In this document: in pieces, positions 7,701 through 15,463 of the stretch
Position numbering within the stretch: the first letter of the stretch is position 1
How the letters are laid out: each line of letters begins with the position of its first letter
NCBI GenBank assembly: GCA_004000625.1
Contig: SAUS01000057.1
Location: 1-16,746 of the forward strand
Reading direction: 5' to 3'
DNA: 16,746 nucleotides
Source: Candidatus Cibiobacter qucibialis
GTDB lineage: Bacteria > Bacillota > Clostridia > Oscillospirales > Ruminococcaceae
The notes under the pieces: model-generated
Database searches by the model: none
What the model was told of the DNA's origin: nothing
What the model saw: only the letters and a program-made list of their open reading frames with translations
Made by a program: the position numbers and the translations under genes

Positions 7701-10700
7701 TGCTCATGCCGGTAAAGTGGGTATCGGGAACCATGTTGCCGTCCTTATCCTTGGTCAGCTTAATGCCGCCATAGACGGTGTTGTATTCCTTCACTTCTTC
7801 CACTGCGCCGGTGGTCGGGTCCATACGGTAGATGGCGTTGTTGACGTTGAAGTACAGCTTGCCATCATACAGTGCGGTAGAGTGTACCAGTGCGGGGTAG
7901 ATCCGCTTTGCAGCAGCGTCTGCCAGGCACTCGGTGTTCAGGTTGTTTTCAACCTTGGTATGCTTATCTACTGCACTGGTATCGATCTTATAGATGGTGC
8001 CAGCTTCGGCCAGAACCTTGGCATTGCTGTCGTCATCATTGAAGTTGCTGCTGGTTTCCTTCAGATCGTTGTAGTACATCAGGATGATATCATACGGGTC
8101 ATCCGTCTTGGTAAAGCTGCTCATGCTGAAGCCGCCGGAGCTGCTGGAATCCGCTTTGCGGATATAGTAGTTCGCATTACGCGGACGTGCTTCCAGAGTA
8201 TCGGGGCCCTGGTTCTGCATCTTCTTCATGAACTGCTGCATCTGGGAGTTGTTACCAGAGCTGCCGGAACCAGAGCTGCCGCTGTCGCCGTTCTCGGCCT
8301 GCTTGCGGCGCATGTCGTTATACAGGTTCTGGTTGGTCGTGGTATCAACGTAATAGAAGTAATTATCGTCGAAGTAGATGGGGCTGCAGATAGAGGTGAA
8401 CCAGGTATCCTCGTAGCAGGTATCGGTGTAACGGGTCTCGTTCTTGTTATCCGCCTTGGTGTAAGAGTAATGCGGCTTGCCGTTGTTCATCACATAGCTG
8501 CCATCATCATTCTTATCGGGTTCCTTGTTTTTGGTGTAGGTGTAGCCATCGTACAGCGAGTCAATGTAATCATAGTACTTGCTGTAACGGCCTTCCAGAC
8601 CGGAGGGAGAAACCAGGAAGTTGACATGGCGCATGTCGCCTGCGTTCTCAACGCGGGTCTGGGCCATGCACTCGGTGTTCACGTCGTCATAGCAGACGTC
8701 AACATAGTACCAGTTCTTGTTGGGTTCGCCGGTGGTCATCGTAGCAGACTTGCTGTCGCCCTGCAGCTTGTTGACCTTGACTGCGTTGAAGTAGTGGACG
8801 TTGTTGAACATGCCGCCGCCGAACGCATTACCGGCAACACTGGTATCAGAAGTATCGCAGTAATACAGGATCTGGGCAAAGTCAACAACAGCGTTATCGC
8901 CTACTTCATCGGGGGTCTTCCAAACTTCTTTGCCGTCAACGGTCTTTTTATAGATTTCCTTGTTGTCAGGCAAATTCTGGACCATGTAGTTAAATGCAGA
9001 TGCATAGCCCAGGCAGATGCAGCCATACTCAACGCCCTTAGCGCCGATCCCGCCGCCCAGCAGGGCGCCGAAAGCAGTCATCTGGATGGGGTCGTTGTTG
9101 CCGCCGCCGGTGATATCGCCCATGGAGCCCATATCGAATTCTGCAACCTGGGAGATCCAGTCGTGCAGGATCAGCAGCTTGGTGACATAGTCAGCGCTGT
9201 CCCCCAGCTTAGCAACCTGTGCCAGGCCTGCATCACGGATGGCTTTCAGAGCTTCGCCATAGTTCATGACGTAAGACATGAACGCCTGCGGCAGCATGTT
9301 CAGCATGAATGCCATGGTGGTCGGCGGGACATCATCGTTCGGATCAATGCTGCACAATACCTTGATTGCGCCCATGGTGCCGGTGATGCTGCCATCCTCG
9401 CCCTGCTTCTGAACGCCCTTGGAGGTCCAGAACGGGGCAACCACGCCGAAGTACTCTGCTTCGTCCTGGTTGAACTGCGACAGCTGGAAGTAGTAGTAGT
9501 TCATCTGCGCAGTCGAGACATCGTAAGTATTGGTGACCTGGTTGCCCTGGTCGTCCACATACACGGCAGTCTTCTGGCTGTCGTACAGCAGCAGGCTGTT
9601 CTTGCCCTTGTTGTCGCCGCTCTGATAGGTGAAGTTCACCTTGCTTGCGTCAACCGGGTTGTTCTGCATATCGTACCAGTTGCCGCCATCCATTGCGGAC
9701 ACCAGGGTAACGCCGGTGCCGCCGGAGGTGGTATCCAGGGTCGGGGTGCCACCCACATTGATGTAGACGGAATTGTTATTCTGGTCTACCACAACGCTGA
9801 CCGGCATGGTCTGCATCGGCTGGGTTTTGATTTCTTCGCCGCAGACAGCGCACTTGAAGGTGACGCTGGTGCATTCCCAGTCAATGGTAACGGGAGCGCC
9901 GGCAGAAATTTTGCCGGTTTCGCTGTCATAGAACAGCTGGGCGTTGCTGTAGTCATCGGCCAGCTTGCCCTCGACCTTCTTCATTTCCCAGTTGAAGGTA
10001 GCAACAAACTTGCCATCTGCATCCTTGGGCACGGCATGGCTCTGGCAGGGCAGGGCGGCAATGTCGTCGGTGCGGGTGGTGGGTTCCTTGTATTCCTTCT
10101 TAAGCGGGCTCTTGTCAGCGGGCACGCTGGCAGAGTAAACGGTCTTGCCGGCAACGCCGGGCTTTGCATCGGTGGTATCCTTGGTTACGGTGCCTTCTAC
10201 CTTCTGGTAGGCATCGTCCTTTTCACAGGTATACACAGCGGTGTAAGCCCAGCCGTCATCGGTCTTGGTCCAGTAACCATCGGGGGTTTCCTTCCAGGTA
10301 TGGGTGTGGCCATCTTCCGGGTTGGTGTCATTCCAGTACCATTTCGGCTCGCCATAGGTATGGCCGTCTGCAGCGGCGCTGGCAGCAAAGGTATCGGAGT
10401 TTTCAGCAACGTAAGCCTGTGCGTAGCTGTCAGCCTGCTGCGCAATCACTTCATCATCGCTGTTGGTCATGGACTCCATCGCAGAGGTCATGCCGGAGCT
10501 GCCGGTAAAGGTAACGGCGGTCACAACGCCTGCGGCGTTCGTCTCATAGCCCAGGTCGGTAACGGCGCTGGACAGATGATACGTTTTGATGGTGGCAGCC
10601 ATCACCGATGCCATCTCGTCCTTGTTCAGGCCATAGGCTTCGGTGTTGATCTTGCCGGCTGCGGCGTTGGCGTACATGGCATCGGCCAGTGCATTTTCCA

Positions 10701-11007
10701 ACGCTGCAAGGCTCATGCCCGCCTTGCTCTGTGCAGTCGCTTCCAGCTTGGCATCGTCCTGCTCCAGTTCATGCACTTCGCCCTGGGCAGCCAGCGTTTG
10801 GGCTGTCTGCTTGATCAGGTCTGCGGTGCTGGTGAACTTGGGCAGGGACTGCACAGCGCTGGCCGCGCTTGCTGCGCTAGCTGCAACAGACTGCGCTACC
10901 GAAGAATCAATCTTGGTAGTTTCGGCTGCTGCGGGAAGCGCCACGCTTTGGGCAACCATGGCTGCTGCCAGCACGGATGCACCAAAACGCTGAAGGGTTT
11001 TCTTCAT
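4738..11007 (-). CDS. Large secreted transglutaminase-like protein with cell-wall-binding repeats
   Basis: A 2089-residue exported protein. Residues 1-28 form a signal peptide (MKK, hydrophobic run, cleavage likely after PAAA). An Ala/Ser-rich stretch and an alpha-helical region follow. Residues about 200-420 are a Trp/Cys-containing surface-protein segment ending in CAVCGEE. The transglutaminase-like core spans about 610-790: ILHDWI, then GCICLGYASAF with the likely nucleophile Cys665, HYFNAV with His738, and NWYYVDVCYDD with Asp770. A Ser/Gly linker lies near 905-927, then a segment with LYFNVNNAIYRMDPTTG (about 1047) resembling a beta-propeller strand. Five beta-rich repeats cover 1321-1755, and two cell-wall-binding super-repeats cover about 1844-2089. 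There is no LPXTG sorting signal, so attachment would be through the terminal repeats. Start ATG has GGGAGG 8 nt upstream. It is a single-gene unit. Whether the core cross-links, cleaves or only binds cannot be decided from sequence. Confidence 0.88.
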   Translation of the reverse strand: MKKTLQRFGASVLAAAMVAQSVALPAAAETTKIDSSVAQSVAASAASAASAVQSLPKFTSTADLIKQTAQTLAAQGEVHELEQDDAKLEATAQSKAGMSLAALENALADAMYANAAAGKINTEAYGLNKDEMASVMAATIKTYHLSSAVTDLGYETNAAGVVTAVTFTGSSGMTSAMESMTNSDDEVIAQQADSYAQAYVAENSDTFAASAAADGHTYGEPKWYWNDTNPEDGHTHTWKETPDGYWTKTDDGWAYTAVYTCEKDDAYQKVEGTVTKDTTDAKPGVAGKTVYSASVPADKSPLKKEYKEPTTRTDDIAALPCQSHAVPKDADGKFVATFNWEMKKVEGKLADDYSNAQLFYDSETGKISAGAPVTIDWECTSVTFKCAVCGEEIKTQPMQTMPVSVVVDQNNNSVYINVGGTPTLDTTSGGTGVTLVSAMDGGNWYDMQNNPVDASKVNFTYQSGDNKGKNSLLLYDSQKTAVYVDDQGNQVTNTYDVSTAQMNYYYFQLSQFNQDEAEYFGVVAPFWTSKGVQKQGEDGSITGTMGAIKVLCSIDPNDDVPPTTMAFMLNMLPQAFMSYVMNYGEALKAIRDAGLAQVAKLGDSADYVTKLLILHDWISQVAEFDMGSMGDITGGGNNDPIQMTAFGALLGGGIGAKGVEYGCICLGYASAFNYMVQNLPDNKEIYKKTVDGKEVWKTPDEVGDNAVVDFAQILYYCDTSDTSVAGNAFGGGMFNNVHYFNAVKVNKLQGDSKSATMTTGEPNKNWYYVDVCYDDVNTECMAQTRVENAGDMRHVNFLVSPSGLEGRYSKYYDYIDSLYDGYTYTKNKEPDKNDDGSYVMNNGKPHYSYTKADNKNETRYTDTCYEDTWFTSICSPIYFDDNYFYYVDTTTNQNLYNDMRRKQAENGDSGSSGSGSSGNNSQMQQFMKKMQNQGPDTLEARPRNANYYIRKADSSSSGGFSMSSFTKTDDPYDIILMYYNDLKETSSNFNDDDSNAKVLAEAGTIYKIDTSAVDKHTKVENNLNTECLADAAAKRIYPALVHSTALYDGKLYFNVNNAIYRMDPTTGAVEEVKEYNTVYGGIKLTKDKDGNMVPDTHFTGMSMVIMDSANDTSSVKYLGTFKNHPLAGLTLRDSYSFATTTQQGQTVITGINTTKDQLVVSVGTNLSNTYKSLDELGEDGKPVVKTDDSGLSYDQRKSYKNESWNYNPSYNQNMGSSDEKNKNEEFMWCANLVETMSMSDMVSDLSSGATTDVSVEAWCDTPAYTQARTTKYGLTKGEKKYADGALPKGHTWALDELETKSVGNNVYLCSDCHTATESTPHTVTLPNAVEGVKLTLGTTSNTYIKDDTVTLTVEKEGTDIVTVTAKTGDTDVALTEVQEAAQDEAAAQATTEKAKTVYTFTMPDGDVAISVTKNAKTYAVNVAPLTNGEITASAKEAAEKETVTLTAKPATGYALKAGSVKVTYKDADNTDKTVEVKPDTEKANTYTFAMPAYPVNVSAEFVKEYKVTAAPAENGTVTVDPTAAVEGTDVTVTVKAADNYQLKADSLTYSYQIGEDKKTEKLTLTDGKATFKMPAADVTVDAKFEAIPAKTYGITSDVTNGTAKLSVETAAVGDTVEVTFTANGENYKLEESSVRYEKKDDTSTAKALTLTDDKYSFTMPDYDVVVKAVFAKTTHTVTCNVTNGTATVNPTGEIKEGTSVTVTFKPDEDKANYVLKENPKLDSGNLHTTLNVSDGVGTFNMDKNDVIITAEFVEPTTPSEGDNTSDNTNNGGEETQALEAEERTVHGAAEKTTITAMAVFTCTDKNCASAQFVDATVKQTSGVTTAAVNFNGKDYTAKYGEKNGWVEENGKKYWYENGVKQGTTGRGKEIYDPNSDAWYWLDAVQGGAMTVNKDVYQESAAGQWADRPDGNGKWVRYDENGHMVKGWQQTENGLYYFDLITGAMAKGAGNIDGVPCAFDKYTGVALDNQWLTINGADYWYEKGVRQGLDGRGKEIYDPASDAWYWLDAVDQGKKATSKDVYQESKAGQWADRADGTGKWVRYDAQGHMIKGWSADKRYYFDPIYGTMAKGDAVIDGRTYHFDKNTGVLQ
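4741..5478 (-). repeat. Two tandem cell-wall-binding super-repeats (protein C-terminus)
   Basis: Two units of about 125 and 121 codons (5104-5478 and 4741-5103) with parallel order: YWYE.GV.QG, GRGKEIYDP.SDAWYWLDAV, KDVYQES..GQWADR, GKWVRYD..GHM.KGW, YYFD...G.MAKG, FDK.TGV. The Gly-Trp and Tyr-Tyr-Phe-Asp pattern is that of choline/glucan-type wall-binding repeats. The two units are clearly similar in DNA as well, so they arose by duplication and could recombine. Confidence 0.85.
5743..7047 (-). repeat. Five beta-rich repeats in the secreted protein (residues 1321-1755)
   Basis: Each unit of about 80-95 residues begins with a Val/Thr-rich strand containing an NG.. turn (for example TVTCNVTNGTATV) and ends with a phrase like FTMPDYDVVVKAVF. 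Unit ends can be read at MPDGDVAISV, MPAYPVNVSAEF, MPAADVTVDAKF, MPDYDVVVKAVF and MDKNDVIITAEF. The layout matches the Listeria-Bacteroides/InlB-B type surface repeats of Gram-positive proteins, which usually act as a stalk. The units are diverged, not recent copies. Confidence 0.75.
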
Positions 11008-11255
11008 AGTTTTATCCTCCCTTAAGTGTTACTACTTTCCCCTTTTGTGTGAAAAGTGGTACGGCAGATGTGCGGCACTTTGCAGGTGTTGATTGCAAAA
11101 CGCCTGGTTGTGCTCCCTCGGTCTGGCGATCCCTTGCCGGGCTGCGGCCTGCTTTTGGGGCTTTTGGCCCCGGCACAGCGGCTGACAAAACGTTGTACCG
11201 GCTGCATGCCTTGATCCCGCAAATGATAACCTTTCCGACACATCTAGGTATATAC
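11008..11255 (-). other. Long GC-rich leader of the secreted protein gene
   Basis: The predicted transcription start near 11249 gives a 5' leader of about 240 nt, which is long. It contains GGGGC-CAAAA-GCCCC (11157-11171 on plus) and several GC-rich stretches but no terminator-like T tract and no riboswitch class I can recognise. Short open frames inside it lack ribosome sites. Confidence 0.4.
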
Positions 11256-11264
11256 ATTATATCA
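11256..11264 (-). promoter_or_regulatory. Extended -10 promoter of the secreted protein gene
   Basis: On the minus strand TGA-TATAAT is a perfect -10 hexamer with the extended TG element. The -35 region (TATGCA or ATGCAA) is weak, as tolerated by extended -10 promoters. Confidence 0.7.
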
Positions 11265-11284
11265 CAGTTGCCAGAATTTGCATA

Positions 11285-11633
11285 GTTAATTAGCGCGATT
11301 TCTATGTGAATTTTTGTCCTTGAATCAACTGAAACCTGTTTTTCGCATATTATTTGCGCTGCGGTGCGGTGACTCTTTGGCGGTATTTATTAACATTTTT
11401 GAATGGTTTATTCCTGATTTTATCAAATGATTAAACATTTACCCCGATAATGTTCTTTGCAATCTCTTAATCCAATCACCCGGTATTGTGATCGCGCATT
11501 TTTTGCCATTTCGGTTTGGCTTGTTGTTGAGAGATTTGGCAGAGATTGGAGGAAACTTGAAGGGAAAATTGGAGGTTGAGAATTGCCCATTATAAATTGT
11601 ACTGTAGAGAGCGTTCCTGACCGTTCCGAAAAC
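11285..11633. other. Intergenic stretch without a recognised gene
   Basis: AT-rich DNA with no supported gene. On the plus strand 11527-11583 is purine-rich and carries ATTGGAGG twice (11545-11552 and 11568-11575), resembling ribosome sites but not followed by an open frame of useful length. It may be a decayed gene start. Confidence 0.4.
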
Positions 11634-11637
11634 TTAG

Positions 11638-11736
11638 GGCAACACCGCACAATTCCCGCCTTGCGGCTTAAGCACCGCTCCGGCAGCTACCGCACCTCGC
11701 TTGCCGTATCGGCACTTAGAATTATGCGGTGTTGCC
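11638..11736 (+). mobile_element. MITE-like element, copy 3 (internally deleted, 99 bp)
   Basis: Complete at both ends: GGCAACACCGCACAATTCCC at the low side and GAATTATGCGGTGTTGCC at the high side, flanked by direct TTAG at 11634-11637 and 11737-11740. It is oriented opposite to copies 1 and 2. Compared with copy 2 it lacks 73 bp from the middle. Its hairpin has TCCG instead of TTCG in the loop and one stem mismatch (GCAG). It lies between the tuf terminator and the promoter of the secreted protein gene, outside any predicted transcript. Confidence 0.88.
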
Positions 11737-11740
11737 TTAG

Positions 11741-11943
11741 GGATAGATCAATCCTTGCCCCTTAACCACGACCTGAAATACACCTTTCCAAGGTAGGGCG
11801 GTGTGAGTGCCCCCTCCTGCTCCACTTTTTCAACGTTCCGAATGGTGTCCTCTCCCCTATCTACAATTCCTGATGTTTTCATGATGCCTTCCTTGGGCTT
11901 CCACACCCGGCCTTTGCCCCCTCCCCGTCCCATAAGTCGTACA
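11741..11943. other. Intergenic stretch between MITE copy 3 and tuf terminator
   Basis: No convincing gene. A minus-strand frame of 44 codons (11882-11748) has an AGGAAGG-like site before its ATG but no recognisable product, and it ends a few bases from the MITE. The strand composition is strongly biased, pyrimidine-rich on plus. Confidence 0.35.
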
Positions 11944-11979
11944 CAACAAAAAGGCCCCTGCCTTAACAGCAGGAGCCTT
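11944..11979 (-). terminator. Intrinsic terminator after tuf
   Basis: On the minus strand AAGGCTCCTGC pairs with GCAGGGGCCTT (one T-G pair) around a 7-base loop, followed by TTTTTGTTG. It starts 24 bases after the tuf stop and closes the translation cluster. Confidence 0.9.
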
Positions 11980-12003
11980 GAAAGCTATATCACAAGCCGA
12001 AAA

Positions 12004-13209
12004 TTACTTCTCGATCTTGGAAACAACGCCGGAACCAACAGTGTGGCCGCCTTCGCGGATAGCGAAACGCATGCCTTCTTCCATGGCAACCGGGGTGATC
12101 AGCTCAACGTGCATATCAACGTTGTCGCCGGGCATGCACATCTCAGTGCCTTCGGGCAGGGTGATGATGCCGGTAACGTCGGTGGTACGGAAGTAGAACT
12201 GAGGACGATAGTTGTTGAAGAACGGGGTATGACGGCCGCCTTCTTCCTTCTTCAGGACGTAAACATGGCCATCGAAAGTGGTGTGGGGATGAACAGAGCC
12301 GGGAACAGCCAGAACCTGGCCACGCTCGATCTGGTCACGGTCAATACCACGCAGCAGAGCGCCGATGTTGTCGCCAGCCTGAGCGAACTCGAGGCTCTTG
12401 CGGAACATTTCCAGACCAGTGATGGTGGTGGTCAGCTTCTCTTCCTTCAGACCAACGATTTCCATCTGATCGCCGACATGAGCAGTACCACGCTCAACAC
12501 GACCGGTAGCAACGGTGCCACGGCCGGAGATGGTCATAACGTCCTCAACGGGCATCAGGAACGGCTTATCAGCAGCACGGTCCGGGGTCGGGATGTAGCT
12601 GTCAACAGCGTCCATCAGCTCCCAAATGCACTTGTATTCCGGAGCATCGGGATCCTTGGAAGTGCTCTCCAGAGCCTTCAGAGCGGAACCACGGATGATC
12701 GGGGTGTTGTCGCCGTCGAAATCCTGGCTGTCCAGCAGTTCGCGAACTTCCATTTCGACCAGGTCGAGCAGCTCTTCGTCGTCAACCATATCGCACTTGT
12801 TCAGGAACACAACGATCTTGGGCACGCCAACCTGACGAGCCAGCAGGATGTGCTCACGGGTCTGCGGCATCGGGCCATCGGTTGCAGCAACAACCAGGAT
12901 AGCGCCGTCCATCTGAGCAGCACCGGTGATCATGTTCTTGATGTAGTCAGCATGGCCCGGGCAGTCAACGTGGGCATAGTGACGCTTCGCGGTGTGGTAC
13001 TCAACGTGAGCGGTGTTGATCGTGATACCACGAGCCTTCTCTTCAGGAGCCTTATCGATGCTGGAGTAATCCATGAAATCGGCGTCGCCCTTCAGAGCCA
13101 GAACCTTGGTGATAGCGGCAGTCAGAGTGGTCTTGCCGTGGTCAACGTGACCGATGGTACCGATGTTGACATGCTCCAAAGAGCGGTCAAATTTTTCCTT
13201 TTCAGCCAT
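12004..13209 (-). CDS. tuf: Elongation factor Tu
   Basis: A 401-residue GTPase that carries aminoacyl-tRNA to the ribosomal A site. Guanine-nucleotide motifs are intact: GHVDHGKT (20-27), RGITIN (60-65), DCPGH (82-86, with the catalytic His86) and NKCD (137-140). Domain 2 and 3 signatures follow, including GRGTVATGRVERG and LKKEEGGRHTPFF. Length is normal for the family. The ATG at 13209 has AAAGGAGG 9 nt upstream. It lies 105 bases after fusA, with its own promoter in the gap and a terminator after it, so it can be made both from the cluster and separately. This is the usual order in Firmicutes. Confidence 0.98.
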   Translation of the reverse strand: MAEKEKFDRSLEHVNIGTIGHVDHGKTTLTAAITKVLALKGDADFMDYSSIDKAPEEKARGITINTAHVEYHTAKRHYAHVDCPGHADYIKNMITGAAQMDGAILVVAATDGPMPQTREHILLARQVGVPKIVVFLNKCDMVDDEELLDLVEMEVRELLDSQDFDGDNTPIIRGSALKALESTSKDPDAPEYKCIWELMDAVDSYIPTPDRAADKPFLMPVEDVMTISGRGTVATGRVERGTAHVGDQMEIVGLKEEKLTTTITGLEMFRKSLEFAQAGDNIGALLRGIDRDQIERGQVLAVPGSVHPHTTFDGHVYVLKKEEGGRHTPFFNNYRPQFYFRTTDVTGIITLPEGTEMCMPGDNVDMHVELITPVAMEEGMRFAIREGGHTVGSGVVSKIEK

Positions 13210-13242
13210 TGGAAGTATCCTCCTTTAATTCAAACAGATAAA

Positions 13243-13262
13243 ATAGCCTGTTGTAAGGCTAT
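13243..13262 (-). terminator. Short hairpin in the fusA-tuf gap, possible weak terminator or attenuator
   Basis: On the minus strand ATAGCCT and AGGCTAT form a 7-bp stem with a 6-base loop, followed by TTTTATCTGTTT. The stem's first arm lies at or just before the predicted tuf transcription start, so only read-through RNA from fusA would fold it. Confidence 0.45.
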
Positions 13263-13289
13263 CATACTAGATTTTTCAAGAAAAATCAA
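13261..13289 (-). promoter_or_regulatory. tuf promoter
   Basis: On the minus strand TTGATT (13289-13284), 17-bp spacer and TATGAT (13266-13261). It would start near 13254, about 45 bases before the tuf ATG. Confidence 0.7.
13270..13287. promoter_or_regulatory. Perfect 8-bp-arm inverted repeat within the tuf promoter
   Basis: GATTTTTC-AA-GAAAAATC fills most of the spacer and overlaps the -35 hexamer of the tuf promoter. It could be an operator, or the AT-rich end structure of fusA transcripts. AT-rich palindromes arise easily by chance. Confidence 0.35.
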
Positions 13290-13314
13290 GTATTTTGCGC
13301 GAATTTGTGCAGAA

Positions 13315-15438
13315 TCAGCCCTTATTGCGCTCGGTCATGATCTTATCTGCAACACTCTTGGGAACCTGCTGGTAATCAGCCGGCTCCATGGAGTACTGGC
13401 CACGGCCCTGGGTCTTGGAACGCAGGTCAGTAGCGTAACCGAACATCTCGGACAGAGGAACCATAGCGGTGACACGGGCAGTGCCATCGGTGGATTCCTG
13501 GTTCTGGATCGCGCCGCGGCGGCTGTTCAAGTCGCCAATGACGTTGCCCATATACTCGTCAGGAACAACAACGTCAACCTTCATGATGGGCTCCATAATG
13601 ACGGGATCAGCCTTCTTCATAGCATCCTTGAATGCCATGGAGCCGGCGATGGAGAACGCCATTTCAGAGGAGTCAACTTCATGATAGGAGCCGTCCCACA
13701 GAGTGACCTTGACATCCACAACGGGATAGCCAGCCAGAATGCCGGACTTCATCGCGCCCTGGATACCGTTGTCAACAGCGGGGATGTATTCCTTCGGGAT
13801 AGCGCCGCCAACAATACCGTTGACGAACTCATAACCCTTACCCGGGTTGGGCTCAATCTTGATCTTAACGTGACCATACTGGCCCTTACCACCGGACTGA
13901 CGTGCGTACTTGGTTTCCTGGTTAGCATCCTTGCGGATGGTTTCACGGTAGGCAACCTGAGGTGCGCCAACGTTAGCTTCGACCTTAAACTCGCGGAGCA
14001 GACGGTCCACGATGATTTCCAGGTGGAGCTCGCCCATGCCGGCGATGATGGTCTGACCGGTTTCTTCATCGGTCCAGGTACGGAAAGTCGGGTCCTCTTC
14101 AGCCAGCTTAGACAGGGCAATACCCATCTTCTCGCTGCCAGCCTTGGTCTTGGGCTCGATGGCAACGCGGATAACCGGCTCGGGGAAGTTCATGGACTCG
14201 AGGATGATGGGATGCTTCTCATCGCACAGGGTATCACCAGTGGTGGTGTTCTTCAGACCAACAGCAGCGGCGATATCGCCAGCGTAGCAGATGTCGATAT
14301 CCTTACGGTTGTTTGCATGCATCTGCAGGATACGGCCGATACGCTCGTCCTGATCCTTAACAGAGTTGTAAACAGTGGTGCCAGCCTCAACGGTACCAGA
14401 GTACACGCGGAAGAAGCACAGCTTACCGACATACGGGTCAGTCATAATCTTGAATGCCAGTGCAGAGAACGGCTGATCATCGGAAGAAGCGCGATCTTCT
14501 TCCTCGCCAGTCTCCGGGTTGGTGCCCTTGATGGCCTCAACGTCGGTCGGAGCGGGCATATAATCAACGATTGCATCCAACAGTTTCTGAACGCCACGGT
14601 TCTTGTAAGAAGAGCCGCAGACAACAGGAACGATCTCGTTGGAAATGGTAGCCTTACGCAGAGCAGCCTTGATTTCTTCCTTGGTCAGCTCTTCGCCTTC
14701 CAGGTACTTCATCATCAGCTCTTCGTCGGTCTCAGCAACAGCTTCGATCAGCTTGTCATGATATTCCTGAGCCTGTTCTTTCAGTTCTTCAGGAATTTCC
14801 TCAACGCGCACATCATTGCCCATATCATCATAGTAGATATCGGCGTTCATGTCGATCAGATCGATGATGCCGCGGAAAGTGTCTTCCTGGCCGACAGGCA
14901 GCTGGATAGGCACACCGTTGGCATGCAGACGATCATGCATCATCTGTACGCAGCGGAAGAAGTCAGCACCCATGGTATCCATCTTGTTGACGTAAACCAT
15001 GCGGGGAACCTTGTACTCGTCAGCCTGGCGCCAAACGGTTTCAGACTGAGGCTCAACGCCACCCTTTGCGGCCAGAACGGTAACAGAACCGTCCAGAACA
15101 CGCAGAGAACGCTGAACTTCAACAGTAAAGTCAACGTGGCCCGGGGTGTCGATGATATTGATACGATGACGGTTCTTTTTGAACAGAGCCGGATCGTGCT
15201 GGGTCTCGGTGTGGCTCCAGTAGCAGGTGGTTGCAGCGGAAGTGATGGTAATACCACGTTCCTGTTCCTGTTCCATCCAGTCCATCGTAGCAGCGCCGTC
15301 ATGAACTTCACCGATCTTATGGTTAATACCGGTGTAGTACAGAATGCGCTCGGTGGTGGTGGTCTTGCCTGCGTCGATGTGGGCCATGATACCGATATTT
15401 CGGGTCATTTGCAGGGATACGTCTCTCGGCGTTGCCAT
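13315..15438 (-). CDS. fusA: Elongation factor G
   Basis: A 707-residue translocase GTPase that moves tRNA and mRNA after peptide transfer and helps recycle ribosomes. Motifs: AHIDAGKTT (19-27), RGITITSA (61-68), DTPGH (97-101) and NKMD (151-154). Later domains show RIGRILQMHAN, GMGELHLEIIVDRL and SGGKGQYGHV, so all domains are present. A short extra segment between WSHTETQ and HRINIIDTPGH adds about ten residues relative to the E. coli form. ATG at 15438 has GAGGAGG 8 nt upstream. It starts 25 bases after rpsG, so it is co-transcribed with it. No promoter was seen between them. Confidence 0.98.
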   Translation of the reverse strand: MATPRDVSLQMTRNIGIMAHIDAGKTTTTERILYYTGINHKIGEVHDGAATMDWMEQEQERGITITSAATTCYWSHTETQHDPALFKKNRHRINIIDTPGHVDFTVEVQRSLRVLDGSVTVLAAKGGVEPQSETVWRQADEYKVPRMVYVNKMDTMGADFFRCVQMMHDRLHANGVPIQLPVGQEDTFRGIIDLIDMNADIYYDDMGNDVRVEEIPEELKEQAQEYHDKLIEAVAETDEELMMKYLEGEELTKEEIKAALRKATISNEIVPVVCGSSYKNRGVQKLLDAIVDYMPAPTDVEAIKGTNPETGEEEDRASSDDQPFSALAFKIMTDPYVGKLCFFRVYSGTVEAGTTVYNSVKDQDERIGRILQMHANNRKDIDICYAGDIAAAVGLKNTTTGDTLCDEKHPIILESMNFPEPVIRVAIEPKTKAGSEKMGIALSKLAEEDPTFRTWTDEETGQTIIAGMGELHLEIIVDRLLREFKVEANVGAPQVAYRETIRKDANQETKYARQSGGKGQYGHVKIKIEPNPGKGYEFVNGIVGGAIPKEYIPAVDNGIQGAMKSGILAGYPVVDVKVTLWDGSYHEVDSSEMAFSIAGSMAFKDAMKKADPVIMEPIMKVDVVVPDEYMGNVIGDLNSRRGAIQNQESTDGTARVTAMVPLSEMFGYATDLRSKTQGRGQYSMEPADYQQVPKSVADKIMTERNKG

Positions 15439-15463
15439 GGCTTAAACCTCCTCAGTAAGCAGA

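Noticed and set aside
5983..11025. Plus-strand open frame of 1680 codons antisense to the secreted protein gene
   Set aside because: It mirrors the sense gene, whose codon use rarely includes TTA, CTA or TCA, so the opposite frame stays open. It has no ribosome site, no recognisable domain, and implausible composition; the sense frame has clear motifs.
11012..11257. Short minus-strand frames in the leader of the secreted protein gene
   Set aside because: Several overlapping frames, none with a ribosome site; one starts at the promoter itself.
11748..11882. Possible 44-residue peptide on the minus strand between tuf terminator and MITE
   Set aside because: AGGAAGG sits before the ATG, but there is no promoter, no known product, and it lies past the tuf terminator. 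Chance is as likely.
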